Assembly (NCBI GenBank): GCA_019637115.1
Contig: JAHBWH010000045.1
Coordinates: forward strand, 1 to 49,794
DNA length: 49,794 nucleotides
Direction of reading: 5' to 3'
Origin: Myxococcales bacterium
GTDB lineage: Bacteria; Myxococcota_A; Polyangia; Polyangiales; Houyiibacteriaceae
The position numbers were made by a program, and so were the translations under genes. Shown piece after piece: positions 12,055 through 20,156 of the stretch. Under the pieces are notes generated by a model. It made no database searches. It was not told the DNA's origin and worked only from the letters and a program-made list of their open reading frames with translations. The first letter of the stretch is position 1; the number at the start of each line of letters is the position of its first letter.

Positions 12055-12678
12055 TCACTCCTCTTCTTCTTCGTCCCGCCGTCGTCCGCCGCCCGGGCCG
12101 TCCGCGCGCGTGACGTCGCGGGGCTTGCGCTCGACCTTCGGCGCGAGGAGGGCGGTCATCGTGCGTCCCTCCATGCGGCCGGCCGCCTCGACGATCGCGT
12201 GCTCCTTTACGGCGTCGAGGATGTACTCGATCTGCTTGCGAGCGGTCTCGGGGTGGGTGATCTCGCGGCCGCGGAAGCGAACCGTGAGCTTCACCTTGTT
12301 CCCGTCCTCGAGGAAACGCTGGACGTGCTTGATCTTGAACGCGAGATCGTGGTCGTCCGTCTTGGGACGCAGCTTGATCTCCTTGAGCTCGATCTGGGAC
12401 TGGCGCTTCTTGGCGTCGGCCTGCTTCTTCTTCTCTTCGTACTTGAACTTGCCGAAGTCCATGATCTTGCAGACCGGAGGCACGGCCTTCGGGTTGACCT
12501 CGACGAGATCCAAATTGGACTCGTCCGCGAGCCGGCGGGCTTCGTGGGTCGGGATCACGCCCAGCATCGATCCATCGGCCGCGATGACACGGACCTCGGG
12601 GATACGGATGCGGTCGTTGACGCGGGGCCCGAACTGCTGGCGGTCACGCGGGTCGAATCGGCGGCGGGGTCTGGAGAT
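12055..12678 (-). CDS. infC: Translation initiation factor IF-3 with AUC start
   Basis: IF-3 binds the 30S subunit and proofreads start codon and initiator tRNA. The 207-residue frame holds VNDRIRIPEVRVI, MDFGKFKYEEKKK and the C-domain stretch VRFRGREITHPE. The conserved N-terminus extends upstream of the first ATG (12567) to an ATC codon at 12678, preceded by GGAGG with 9 nt spacing. Rare start codons in infC allow autoregulation because IF-3 rejects them, and Myxococcus infC (dsg) also uses AUC. The tail of about 30 residues (KVERKPRDV to an EEEEE end) extends past the family norm, again like Dsg. The gene is divergent from rpmI-rplT, its usual operon partners. Confidence 0.93.
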   Translation of the reverse strand: MSRPRRRFDPRDRQQFGPRVNDRIRIPEVRVIAADGSMLGVIPTHEARRLADESNLDLVEVNPKAVPPVCKIMDFGKFKYEEKKKQADAKKRQSQIELKEIKLRPKTDDHDLAFKIKHVQRFLEDGNKVKLTVRFRGREITHPETARKQIEYILDAVKEHAIVEAAGRMEGRTMTALLAPKVERKPRDVTRADGPGGGRRRDEEEEE

Positions 12679-12756
12679 GGCTACTTTCCTCCGGCTGTGG
12701 GCCCTCTGGCCCAGGACGACAATCAGGGTGCACGGTGTATCTCAACCCGTGGCGTC

Positions 12757-12785
12757 TTGAAAAGACGCACGTCAGCGGCTTGATA
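12757..12785 (+). promoter_or_regulatory. Sigma70-type promoter for rpmI-rplT
   Basis: TTGAAA (12757-12762) and TTGATA (12780-12785) are separated by exactly 17 bp, a good housekeeping promoter in this GC-rich setting. Transcription would start near 12792, leaving a leader of about 240 nt before rpmI. Confidence 0.6.
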
Positions 12786-13031
12786 CCCGCGCGTGGGCTA
12801 GCACGGTCCGCGGCGCGCGTCAGCCCACATGCGCGCTCGTGGGTCGACCCGGCCTCGGACGTTCGAGCGGGTCTTCGGGCGGACGCCCGGCCGGCGGCGG
12901 GCTGCACCGGAGGGCTCGACCTCTCTTCGGACGAAGAGGACCTCCTTGACAGCGGCCCTCCGCGAGGTCATCACTCCGCCCCTTCCGCTCCGGCCGCGTC
13001 CGCGCTGGTCCCGGAGCCTCACGAGGAAGCC
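12786..13031 (+). other. Long untranslated leader of rpmI
   Basis: This stretch has no gene. It contains short hairpins, for example CCCAC/GTGGG near 12822-12842 and CTCTTC/GAAGAG near 12921-12936. In other bacteria L20 represses its operon through such a leader; whether that holds here cannot be decided from the sequence. Confidence 0.4.
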
Positions 13032-13238
13032 ATGACGAAGATGAAGACGAAGCGAGCCGCGGCGAAGCGGTTCAAGGTGACCGGCTCCGGCCGCATCCGT
13101 CGCGCGAAGGCCGGCAAGTCGCACCGCATGATGCGTGGTGACAAGACGCCGGGCCGTCTCCGTCGGCTGCGGAAGAACGACATGGTCAAGAAGTGCGACG
13201 AGCGCGCGGTGCGGGAGCTCCTCCCCTACGCGTTCTGA
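13032..13238 (+). CDS. rpmI: 50S ribosomal protein L35
   Basis: This 68-residue basic protein begins MTKMKTKRAAAKRFKVTG, the typical L35 start, and includes KSHRMMRGD and LRRLRK. It is part of the large ribosomal subunit. ATG at 13032 has GAGGA just upstream. rplT follows 42 bp downstream in the usual order. infC, normally the gene before it, lies upstream in the opposite orientation. Confidence 0.96.
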   Translation: MTKMKTKRAAAKRFKVTGSGRIRRAKAGKSHRMMRGDKTPGRLRRLRKNDMVKKCDERAVRELLPYAF

Positions 13239-13280
13239 GCCCGACCCCCATCGCTCACCCGGAAGACTCGGAGGACACCC

Positions 13281-13628
13281 ATGCCGCGCGCAAAAAAGGG
13301 CTTCAAGGCCCGTCGTCGTCGAAAGAAGATCCTGAAGGTTGCCCGTGGCAACTACGGCGCTCGTAGCCGCCTCTGGCGCTCGGCCGTCGAGCAGGTCCAC
13401 AACGGTTGGGAGGACGCCTTCCGCCACCGCCGCCTGCGCAAGCGCGAGTTCCGCAAGCTGTGGATCGCCCGCATCAACGCCGGCGTCCGTGGCCACGGGC
13501 TCAGCTACAGCCGCTTCATCAACGCGCTGAAGAAGGCGAACGTCGACCTGGACCGCAAGATCCTCGCCGACCTCGCGCTCCGCGACCCGGGCGGCTTCAA
13601 GGCCGTCGTCGACGCTGTCCGCGCCTAA
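13281..13628 (+). CDS. rplT: 50S ribosomal protein L20
   Basis: These 115 residues match L20 from end to end: [50 protein letters not shown] and [21 protein letters not shown]20 is an early assembly protein of the 50S subunit and, in several bacteria, a translational repressor of its own operon. AGGAC lies upstream of the ATG. A strong terminator follows within 20 bp, so rpmI-rplT forms a two-gene unit. Confidence 0.98.
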   Translation: MPRAKKGFKARRRRKKILKVARGNYGARSRLWRSAVEQVHNGWEDAFRHRRLRKREFRKLWIARINAGVRGHGLSYSRFINALKKANVDLDRKILADLALRDPGGFKAVVDAVRA

Positions 13629-13645
13629 TCGCGCAGCGTCTAAGA

Positions 13646-13677
13646 GAAAAGGCGAGCCCTCGGGCTCGCCTTTTTTT
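13646..13677 (+). terminator. Rho-independent terminator after rplT
   Basis: GGCGAGCCC and GGGCTCGCC pair around a TCG loop, with A4 before and T7 after. This is the clearest intrinsic terminator in the window; the A-run lets it work to some extent in both directions. Confidence 0.95.
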
Positions 13678-13724
13678 CGTGCCCGATGTCCGCGGATGGC
13701 CAGCTCCGGACCTGGGACGGGGTC

Positions 13725-13825
13725 GGGACTCGGCTCCGGTTTCGGACTCGGGCTCGCGCTCGGACTCGGACTCGGACTCGGGCTCGGACTCGGACTCGGA
13801 CTCGGACTCGATCTCGGGACCCCGA
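13725..13825. repeat. GGACTC / GGGCTC hexamer array
   Basis: About fifteen hexamers, mostly GGACTC and GGGCTC, lie between convergent rplT and a barrel gene. They are similar to the array at 430-474. Confidence 0.9.
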
Positions 13826-13828
13826 GCT

Positions 13829-13990
13829 CGTGATCGCGCACGCGCACGTGGACGTCGTGGACGTGGACGTCGTGGACGTGGACGTGGACGTGGACGACGT
13901 GGACGTGGACGTGGACGCGTGGACGCGTGGACTTGCACGTCCACGAGCGTGCACGCGCACGCACATCGGAGACGTGGACGTGGGCCGTGG
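13829..13990. repeat. GCGCAC then GTGGAC composite array
   Basis: The array starts TGATCGCGCACGCGCACG and runs into about sixteen GTGGAC or GTCGTGGAC units, then degenerates into GTGCAC-like units. Its modular order equals that of the arrays at 7963-8045 (reverse strand) and 8226-8330. The rest of 13678-14032 holds no gene. Confidence 0.9.
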
Positions 13991-14032
13991 ACGGGCACGT
14001 CGGCCGCGTGGTGCGGGCTCGGCCTCGAGGGC

Positions 14033-14719
14033 TCAGTAGTAGTACGTCGCCCCGAAGTACGGCTGGGCGAAGACCTCGACGTCGTTCGCCATCACGTTGT
14101 TGACGACGCTCAGGATGGTGGTGACCTGGACGCCGATCTCGAGCCCGAAGTGCTCGGAGAGTTCGATGGCGGCGCCCGCGCCAGCGGTGATGGCGGGCTC
14201 GAAGGCGAGCTCGCTCGTCGTCGCGGCGCCCGCCCGGTAGGTGCTGAACCACGTGGGGCGGAAGGCGGCGGCCACGAAGGGGACGACGTTCGAGACGTTC
14301 AGGAACTGAATCCGCGCGCCGATGCTGAACCAGATGTTCTGGAGGTTCGAGATGGGGTTGCCGAGCGCGTCGACCGCGCCCTGCAGCACGTTCAGCTGCC
14401 AGCCGATCGCGAGCTCGGGGACGATGTAGCCGAACTCCCAGCCGAAGCGGCCGCTGAACCCGACGCCGGGGCGGTAAAGCTGCCGGTTCGTGAGGAAGAA
14501 GGGCACGCCGACGTAAAGGCTCGTCTGACGGACGAGGCGCTCGGGGGGCGGCGCCTGCGCAGGCTCTGCTTCGACGTAGACCTGGGCGACGCTCTCCGCG
14601 AGGACCAGCTCCGAGGCCAGGTCGTCCGCGGTCTCGCGCGCGGGGTTCGAGGCGCCGGGGGCCGCGAAGGCGGTGGAGGTCAGGGTGGTGAGGGCGCAGA
14701 GGACGATCGACGTTCGCAT
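14033..14719 (-). CDS. Outer-membrane beta-barrel protein, unknown role
   Basis: The 228-residue protein has a Sec signal peptide (MRTSIVLCALTTLTSTAFA), a short Ala/Glu/Pro-rich linker, then alternating hydrophobic strands such as TSLYVGVPFFLTN, FGWEFGYIVPELAIGWQL and NIWFSIGARIQF. It ends in YFGATYYY; a C-terminal aromatic residue is typical of barrels folded by the BAM machinery. About eight strands could fit. The ATG at 14719 is chosen because it begins the signal peptide. I do not recognise a specific family, and function is unknown. Confidence 0.75.
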   Translation of the reverse strand: MRTSIVLCALTTLTSTAFAAPGASNPARETADDLASELVLAESVAQVYVEAEPAQAPPPERLVRQTSLYVGVPFFLTNRQLYRPGVGFSGRFGWEFGYIVPELAIGWQLNVLQGAVDALGNPISNLQNIWFSIGARIQFLNVSNVVPFVAAAFRPTWFSTYRAGAATTSELAFEPAITAGAGAAIELSEHFGLEIGVQVTTILSVVNNVMANDVEVFAQPYFGATYYY

Positions 14720-14863
14720 GGGGCAGGGCTCCAGTTCACTGGCGCGTAGCACGTCGCGTGTCGGGGACAAAACGACGGTGGCATCGACTCGCCTGGGACG
14801 TCCGCGGTTCGGGCGCGATTCAACCGAGCCTGACCGCTCGCGAGGGTAGCGCTCGACGAGGGC

Positions 14864-15646
14864 TCACTCGACAGGCGCGGCGAGGCTCGAGGGCTCGAAG
14901 ATCTCCGGCACCGGGAGCTCCCAGGCCTCGGCCGGATCGTCGGCGAGGATGCCGCGCTCGTCTCGGACCCGCACCGTGAGCTCGACCGCGACGTTGACGG
15001 GGCTCGCCGAGCGCAGGCCGACGCGGACGCCGACGAGCGCAGGGATGATCTCGGGGATGAAGGCCTGCACGCGAGGGTCGAGGCTCGAGTGGCTGTCCGG
15101 GTGCACGACGAGGTTGGCGTTGGTGACGCCGTTGACGACCGTCGCGAGGTCCACCGCGACCTCGTCGAGCTGCTCCTCGCGGATGGTGCCCGTGCGCCGC
15201 TCGAGGGGCTCGAGGACGATGGAGCGCTCCCACTGCGCGAACTCGGGGATCACCTCGTCGTCGTCGACCACGAAGCCGGGCATGTACTCGTGGAACTCGT
15301 TGATGCCGTTCACGACGAGGTCGACGGCGCGGCGGCTGTCGTCGAGGTTGATGAGCGCCCAGTCGATGCGGAGCTCGTAGTCGCCGCGCTCCACCCAGGG
15401 GCGGCGCGCCCAGGGCAGACCGTCGACGCCCTGCGAGAGCGCCGCCATCTCCTCGGCGGTCGGCGCCTCGAGCGGAAGCTCGATGCGCTCCTCGACGATG
15501 TAGAGGTTCCCGTCCTCCGTCTCGACGAACGGGGGCGTGTCCTCGGTGATCGCGAACGCGAAGAGGCCATCCTCGCCGAGGTACTCGTGGTTGGTACACC
15601 CGACGGCGACGAGCGCCGCGATCCCGAAGAGGCCGAGCATCCGCAT
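14864..15646 (-). CDS. Predicted lipoprotein, unknown function
   Basis: A 260-residue protein whose N-terminus (MRMLGLFGIAALVAVGC) is a type II signal peptide with lipobox AVGC, so it is probably lipid-anchored. The mature part is acidic with a beta-rich domain including YELRIDWALINLDDS, AVDLVVNGINEFHEYMPG and VRVGLRSASPVNVAVELTVRV. No enzyme motif is visible. A GTG at 15670 in frame is an alternative start. A barrel gene lies downstream on the same strand with a 144-bp gap, so co-expression is possible but not shown. Confidence 0.7.
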   Translation of the reverse strand: MRMLGLFGIAALVAVGCTNHEYLGEDGLFAFAITEDTPPFVETEDGNLYIVEERIELPLEAPTAEEMAALSQGVDGLPWARRPWVERGDYELRIDWALINLDDSRRAVDLVVNGINEFHEYMPGFVVDDDEVIPEFAQWERSIVLEPLERRTGTIREEQLDEVAVDLATVVNGVTNANLVVHPDSHSSLDPRVQAFIPEIIPALVGVRVGLRSASPVNVAVELTVRVRDERGILADDPAEAWELPVPEIFEPSSLAAPVE

Positions 15647-15691
15647 GGGGAGAAGCGTACCAACGTTCACTCTTCGATGTCAGGGGGGGCC

Positions 15692-15783
15692 TGGCACGTC
15701 GTCGACGGCGCGGAACTGCGACACGTTGGCGTCGGATTGGCACGTCGTAGACCGCGCCGAATTGCGACACCGCGGCGTTGGCC
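15692..15783. repeat. Two 46-bp direct repeats in a divergent promoter region
   Basis: Two adjacent copies each begin TGGCACGTCGT and share a GAA.TGCGACAC stretch and a GTTGGC end. They lie between two divergent genes and end 22 bp before the ATG at 15806. They may be regulator-binding sites or a tandem duplication. A sigma54 promoter was considered but the -12 element is missing. Confidence 0.75.
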
Positions 15784-15805
15784 TGATAGCCTGCGGGTGA
15801 GTCCC

Positions 15806-16171
15806 ATGAGCGACGAGACCCGAGAGCCGCCCAGCCGTATGGGCAACCGGACGATGCAGATCGACGCGTTTCGGGACCAGCTCGAGGTGCTCGAGGGGGA
15901 CGCGATCGACCCCGCGGGGCTCGGCACTCCTTCGCTGCCACCGCCGCTGCCGCCGCGCTCGAGCGTGGCACCGACGAGCATGGCGCCGCCCGATGCTTCG
16001 CCTCAGGGGCGGGGCGTGCTCATCGGGGTCTCGCTCTTCGTCGCCGTGCTCGCCGTGGGCGCGGCGCTCTGGGTGGCCTCGCTGCTCACGTCCGAGCCCG
16101 AGCCGTCGACGGCCCCTGCGTTGGAGATCGGCCCGATCGAGATCGATCTGTCGACGCCCGCGGAGGAGTGA
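15806..16171 (+). CDS. Small single-pass membrane protein, unknown function
   Basis: The 121-residue product has a polar N-terminal half (MSDETREPPSRMGNRT, then a Pro/Ser-rich stretch) and one transmembrane helix (GVLIGVSLFVAVLAVGAALW, about 84-103). A short acidic tail ending in STPAEE follows. The N-terminus is probably cytoplasmic. No family was recognised. The start is supported by its position after the direct repeats, not by a strong ribosome site. The next gene, a CglE-like barrel, is 134 bp downstream. Confidence 0.65.
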   Translation: MSDETREPPSRMGNRTMQIDAFRDQLEVLEGDAIDPAGLGTPSLPPPLPPRSSVAPTSMAPPDASPQGRGVLIGVSLFVAVLAVGAALWVASLLTSEPEPSTAPALEIGPIEIDLSTPAEE

Positions 16172-16305
16172 GCGCGTCGCTTCGTCCTGCACGGCGTGAG
16201 GGAAGAGCCGCGACGGGGTCCGGCACCGGGCGAGGGAGACACGGCTGCGAACGGGCGTCGCGGAGTCGTCGACGCGGCTTCGCCCGATCTGGTACGGTCG
16301 GGCCG

Positions 16306-16947
16306 ATGCGCTCGCTTTGGCTGATCGTGTTGCTCCTGGCACCGACGGTGGCTGTCGCTCAGGAGGTCGAGGAGCCCGATCCGACGCGGCTCGACGTCGA
16401 GCGGCTCCCGCCCGAAGCAATCGAGATCACGCGAGACCTGTACAAGCACGGCTGGTACGTCGACGCGCACCTCGGCGCGCGCGGCTTCATCGGCGGGGTC
16501 GGCCGCTTCTCCCGGCCGGGCCCGGTGCTGCGGTTGGGCGTGGGCTACGAGATCGCACGGTGGCTCTACCTCGGAGCCGCCGCCGAGGGATCGATCCACA
16601 TGACGAACGCCCCGAGCCCACCAGGGCCGACCGCGTTCGAGGTGCTCGACTTCCTGCTCGACCTGCGCATTCAAGCGAACCTCTCGGCCCGCGCAGCGCT
16701 CTGGCTCGGTGGCGAGTTCGGCATCGGGCTCGCGACGGCGGACGTGCTGCGCACCTATGGCTTTCAAGACGCCGCCCGCGTCGGCCTGGTCTACGGGGGC
16801 CAGCTCGGCTTCGACTGGCACATGCGCAACCGGCATCACTCCTGGGGCCTGACGGCAGGCGCGCGCATCCACGACGGGTTGAAGGGAATCGACGGCGAGC
16901 TGGCCATCGCGGTGCATGGGACGATGTATCTGCGGTACGTGTTCTAG
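16306..16947 (+). CDS. CglE-like outer-membrane protein (gliding motility family)
   Basis: This 213-residue protein has a signal peptide (MRSLWLIVLLLAPTVAVAQ), a short acidic stretch, and a barrel with WYVDAHLGARGFIGGVGRF, PVLRLGVGYEIARWLYLGAA and a C-terminal YLRYVF. The pattern, including RAALWLGGEFG, ATADVLRTYGF and NRHHSWGL, resembles the CglE family annotated as adventurous gliding motility proteins in myxobacteria. In those species CglE is thought to take part in the outer-membrane end of the Agl/Glt machinery. The assignment comes from memory of the family, so the function should be treated as probable. Confidence 0.65.
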   Translation: MRSLWLIVLLLAPTVAVAQEVEEPDPTRLDVERLPPEAIEITRDLYKHGWYVDAHLGARGFIGGVGRFSRPGPVLRLGVGYEIARWLYLGAAAEGSIHMTNAPSPPGPTAFEVLDFLLDLRIQANLSARAALWLGGEFGIGLATADVLRTYGFQDAARVGLVYGGQLGFDWHMRNRHHSWGLTAGARIHDGLKGIDGELAIAVHGTMYLRYVF

Positions 16948-17507
16948 AGGTCTAGAAGTCCCCTGCCCTTGCCCTTGCCCCTGCCCGTGGACTGAGTTGA
17001 CGAGTCGCGGGACCCTGGGTCTTTAGCCCTGGTCCTGGCCCCTCAGCCCCGGTCCTGGGCCCTCAGCCCCGGTCACGCCGGGCTCCGGTCACGCCAGCCC
17101 TCGGCCCCGGTCCTCGGCCCCGGCCCTCGGCCCCGGTCATCGGCCCGGTCCTCGGCCCCGGTCATCGGCCCCTGTCATCGGCCCCTGTCATCATCGGTCC
17201 TGGTCATCGGCCCCGGCCATCGGCTCCGGTCATCGGCTCCGCTCCTCGGCCGCGGTCATCGGCCCCTGTCATCATCGGCCCCGGTCATCGGCCCCGGTCA
17301 TCGGCCGCGGTCATCGGCCCCGGTCATCATCGGCCGCGGTCATCGGCCCCGGTCATCGGCTCCGGTCATCGGCCCCGGTCCCAGTCATGTGAGCAGGGGC
17401 GCGGTGGTGGGGGGGTGGGTGTGGTGGGTGTGAGGACAACAGGCGTGGTGGGTTTTGTTGGGCAAGGGCAGGGGCAGGGGCAGGGGCAGGGGACTGTTGG
17501 GCTTCTT
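16948..17507. repeat. GGTCATCGGCCCC repeat block with inverted flanks
   Basis: Between two convergent genes lies about 560 bp with no gene. The centre (about 17030-17395) consists of some twenty imperfect copies of GGTCATCGGCCCC or GGTCCTCGGCCCC. The left flank (16957-16986) and right flank (17460-17495) are inverted copies starting AGTCCCCTGCCC when read outward to inward on their own strands. A TTCTAGA/TCTAGAA palindrome at 16942-16957 overlaps the stop codon of the upstream gene. Confidence 0.85.
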
Positions 17508-18779
17508 TCACTCCGGCCACCAGCATGTCGGCAGCCCTACGGTCTGCATCAGCGCCGCGACGTCCATGCTGACGGCGACCAGGACGTGCACCGCGAAGCC
17601 GCCCCAGATGCTGCGCGTGCGCAGCGCGAGCGTGCCGAGCACGACCCCCGCGAGGATCGCGCCGAGCGTCTCGGGGAGCTCCTTGCCGAAATGGATCATC
17701 ACGTAGGGGACGACCATGGCGAAGATCGCCGCGCTGCCGAGCTGCGCCTTGCAGGCCTTCAGCCACCAGCCGCGGAAGAAGAACTCGAGCCCGAGGAACT
17801 GGAGCGCGTAGAGGATCTCCCAGATCACCAGATCCGCCCAGCTCCGGTTGCTGCTGCGGTAGAAGGGGTAGTAGGTCTGAAAGCCCTCGGTGAAGCTCAC
17901 CGCGACGACGCAGCCGAAGACCAGCACGAACGCGACCAGGTAGAGCGGGAGGTGTCGCCAGAAGCCGCGCGGTGAGACGAGCTGGTCGCGGACACGCTCA
18001 CCCCCGAGCCAGACGAAGGGGACGGCGAAGAGCCCGAAGCCGGCGAAGCGCCAGAGCGCCCAGTAGCCGTGGTTGGAAAGCGACCACCAAGGCGACGACG
18101 GGAGGTTTCGGAAGAACGTGCTGTCGAGCGTGCCCGCCTCTTCGAGCGCGGCGAGCCAACGGATGAGCGCCTGGAAGTGCTGCGGGGCGCCGAAGTACTC
18201 CATCAGCGTGAGCAGGACCGCGCCTCCACAGAACGCGACCAGGGGCCGGCGGTCGAAGCCGAGCCCCGCGCGAGCGCGCTCGACGCGCTCGGCGGCCGCC
18301 TCACGGTCGATCGCCGCCCACGAGCTCCGGAGCGTCCGGTAGGTTCGGAGCGGGTTGAAGAGCCCCGCGATCGTCAGCTCCGGTGCGTCAGAGTCGGCGG
18401 AGTGGGAGTCGGAGTGGGAGTGGGAGTGGGAGTCGGAGTGGGAGTGGGAGTCGGAGTCGGAGTGGGAGTGGGAGTCGGAGTCGGAGTGGGAGTCGGAGTC
18501 GGAGTGGGAGTCGTGCCCGTGCACGTCCACGTACCCGTGCACGTCCACGTCCACGTGCGCGTGCGCGTGCGCGTGTCCGTGTCCGACCGAGTCCGAGGTG
18601 TCCGTGTCCGAAACCGTGTCCGAAACCGTGTCCGAAACCGTCTCCGAAACCGTGTCCGAAACCGAGCCCGAAACCGAGCCCGAAACCGAGCCCGAAACCG
18701 AGTCCGTGTCCGAGCCCGAGACCGTGTCCGAGTCCGTGCCCGCGTTCGGCGGGGTGGGATCACCCGAGCGATGCGTCAT
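17508..18779 (-). CDS. CPBP-family intramembrane protease with repeat-derived N-terminus
   Basis: A 423-residue protein with two parts. Residues 1 to about 131 are low complexity (Ser, Asp, Val, Thr, His), encoded by hexamer and dodecamer arrays. The rest has about eight membrane helices with CPBP/Abi motifs: LEFFFRGWWLKA near 330, YVMIHFGK near 358-365 and FAVHVLVAVSMD near 395. Family members are glutamate/histidine metalloproteases; in myxobacteria some process sorted surface proteins. The first motif has one Glu rather than EE. The fold upstream of the first helices (TIAGLFNPLRTYRTL) seems conserved, so translation must begin inside or before the array. Catalytic activity is likely but not certain. 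Confidence 0.75.
   Translation of the reverse strand: MTHRSGDPTPPNAGTDSDTVSGSDTDSVSGSVSGSVSGSVSDTVSETVSDTVSDTVSDTDTSDSVGHGHAHAHAHVDVDVHGYVDVHGHDSHSDSDSHSDSDSHSHSDSDSHSHSDSHSHSHSDSHSADSDAPELTIAGLFNPLRTYRTLRSSWAAIDREAAAERVERARAGLGFDRRPLVAFCGGAVLLTLMEYFGAPQHFQALIRWLAALEEAGTLDSTFFRNLPSSPWWSLSNHGYWALWRFAGFGLFAVPFVWLGGERVRDQLVSPRGFWRHLPLYLVAFVLVFGCVVAVSFTEGFQTYYPFYRSSNRSWADLVIWEILYALQFLGLEFFFRGWWLKACKAQLGSAAIFAMVVPYVMIHFGKELPETLGAILAGVVLGTLALRTRSIWGGFAVHVLVAVSMDVAALMQTVGLPTCWWPE
18385..18760. repeat. In-frame hexamer/dodecamer arrays inside a gene
   Basis: Three modules follow one another: GGAGTG/GGAGTC units (about 18400-18510), GTCCAC and GTGCGC units (about 18515-18590), then GTCCGAAACCGT-type dodecamers (about 18600-18745). 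On the coding strand these give Ser-His/Ser-Asp, His-Val-Asp-Val and Val-Ser-Asp-Thr repeats. The middle module has the same composition as the intergenic arrays near 8000 and 13850. Confidence 0.9.
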
Positions 18780-18787
18780 GCTGCCTC

Positions 18788-20143
18788 TCAGGCCCGCTGG
18801 AAGGCGTAGAAGTCACCGCCGAGATCCAGGAGCCCGGTGAGCGCGTCGAGCGCCTCGTAGGCCTCGCGCACCAGCTGCGGGTCGGCGAGGTCGGTGGGCG
18901 CGAGCTCCTCGCGGTAGAAGTTGTCCGCCCAGCCGTCCAGGCGGGCGTGGAGGTCGTCGGTGAAGCGCACGCCGGGGTGGACCTGTTGGGCCTCCTCGTC
19001 CGTGAGCGTCACCCGCAGGCGAAGGCACGCGGGACCTCCGCCGTTGCTCATGCTCTGCCGGACGTCGAGGAAGAGCGCGGCACCGAGCCCCTGCGTCTTC
19101 AGGCGCTCGACCACCGCCCGCGAGGCGGCGTGCGCCTCGACGTCGCGGGGCGCGATGAGCACGAGCCCCCGCTCCGTCGAGAGGAGCTGCGAGTTGAAGA
19201 GGTAGGTGGCGACGGCGTCCTCCACGCAGAGCTCCGCCTCATCGACGCGCCACGAGAGCAGGTCTCCGCCGATCGCCTCGAAGCGCCGGCGGATCGTGTC
19301 GACGGCGTCGGGCTCGAGGAAGGCCCGCTCGTGCCAGAGCAGCGCACGGTCGCTCCCGACGGCGATGACGTCGTTGTGGAACACGCCAGCGTCGATGACC
19401 TCGGGGTGCTGCTGGAGGAAGAGGACACGGTCGCTCCCGAGGCGGTGACGCCGCGCGATCGCTTCGCTCGCGGCGCGGGTCTGTCGCGCCGGGAAGCGGG
19501 TCGGCGTGGTGCCTTCGTCGCCGCGCCCATAGACGAAGATCTGCAGGCCCGCGGTCCCGAGGCCGCTCGGATAGAGACGGGTGTGGTTCGCCGCGCCCTC
19601 GTCGGCGAAGAGCGGGCCGGCCGGCAGGGGCCCGTGATGAACGAAGGCGTCGCCCGGGAAGAGCCGCCGGAGCGCGGCGTCCGTGTCGGCGGGCTCGAGG
19701 CTCCGGTGGAAGGTCGAGCCGAGGTTGGCGACGCTGAAGTGGACCTTCCCGTCCGTCGCGTCCGCGGAGGGGCAGACAGTCGCGGCGTTCGCCGCCCACA
19801 TCGGGCTCGCGCTGTACACCGCCGCCAGCGCGCGAGGGGCCTCCTTGGCGGCGCGCGAGAGGACACGCGCGTCGTCACCGTCGAAGCCGAGGGCGCGGAG
19901 CACGTCGAGCCGAGGCCGCGCCTGCGGCGGGAGCACGAGCTGAGGCACGCCCAGGCCCGCCACGGCGGCCATCTTCGCGAGCCCCTCCTTCACGGCGTCC
20001 CGAGGGCGGCTCATGTCACCGGCGTGTCGCGTCGACGCGACGTTGCCGAAGGACAACCCCGCGTAGTTGTGCGTGGGCCCGACCAGGCCATCGAGCTGAT
20101 GCTCGCGGGACGCGGCGAGCTTCCTACCGGCCGTTGCCGTCAT
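18788..20143 (-). CDS. astB: N-succinylarginine dihydrolase
   Basis: AstB removes two ammonia and CO2 from N2-succinyl-arginine to give succinyl-ornithine, the second step of the AST pathway of arginine degradation. The 451-residue protein has nearly the family length (E. coli 447). It shows DGLVGPTHNYAGLSFGNVAS at the N-terminus, HQQ-type LQQHPEVIDAGVFHND, and MSNGGGPACLRLRV near the C-terminus with the Cys used as nucleophile. The ATG at 20143 fits the family start. No astA, astC, astD or astE gene is nearby, so it is an orphan copy; the other enzymes may be elsewhere or it may serve another route. Confidence 0.93.
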   Translation of the reverse strand: MTATAGRKLAASREHQLDGLVGPTHNYAGLSFGNVASTRHAGDMSRPRDAVKEGLAKMAAVAGLGVPQLVLPPQARPRLDVLRALGFDGDDARVLSRAAKEAPRALAAVYSASPMWAANAATVCPSADATDGKVHFSVANLGSTFHRSLEPADTDAALRRLFPGDAFVHHGPLPAGPLFADEGAANHTRLYPSGLGTAGLQIFVYGRGDEGTTPTRFPARQTRAASEAIARRHRLGSDRVLFLQQHPEVIDAGVFHNDVIAVGSDRALLWHERAFLEPDAVDTIRRRFEAIGGDLLSWRVDEAELCVEDAVATYLFNSQLLSTERGLVLIAPRDVEAHAASRAVVERLKTQGLGAALFLDVRQSMSNGGGPACLRLRVTLTDEEAQQVHPGVRFTDDLHARLDGWADNFYREELAPTDLADPQLVREAYEALDALTGLLDLGGDFYAFQRA

Positions 20144-20156
20144 GGCCTGCGTTCTC

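Noticed and set aside
15692-15783. Sigma54 promoter suggested by TGGCACG
   Set aside because: The needed TTGC at the -12 position is missing from both copies.
17030-17395. Possible CRISPR array
   Set aside because: The units are contiguous 13-mers with no unique spacers of constant length, and no cas genes are present.
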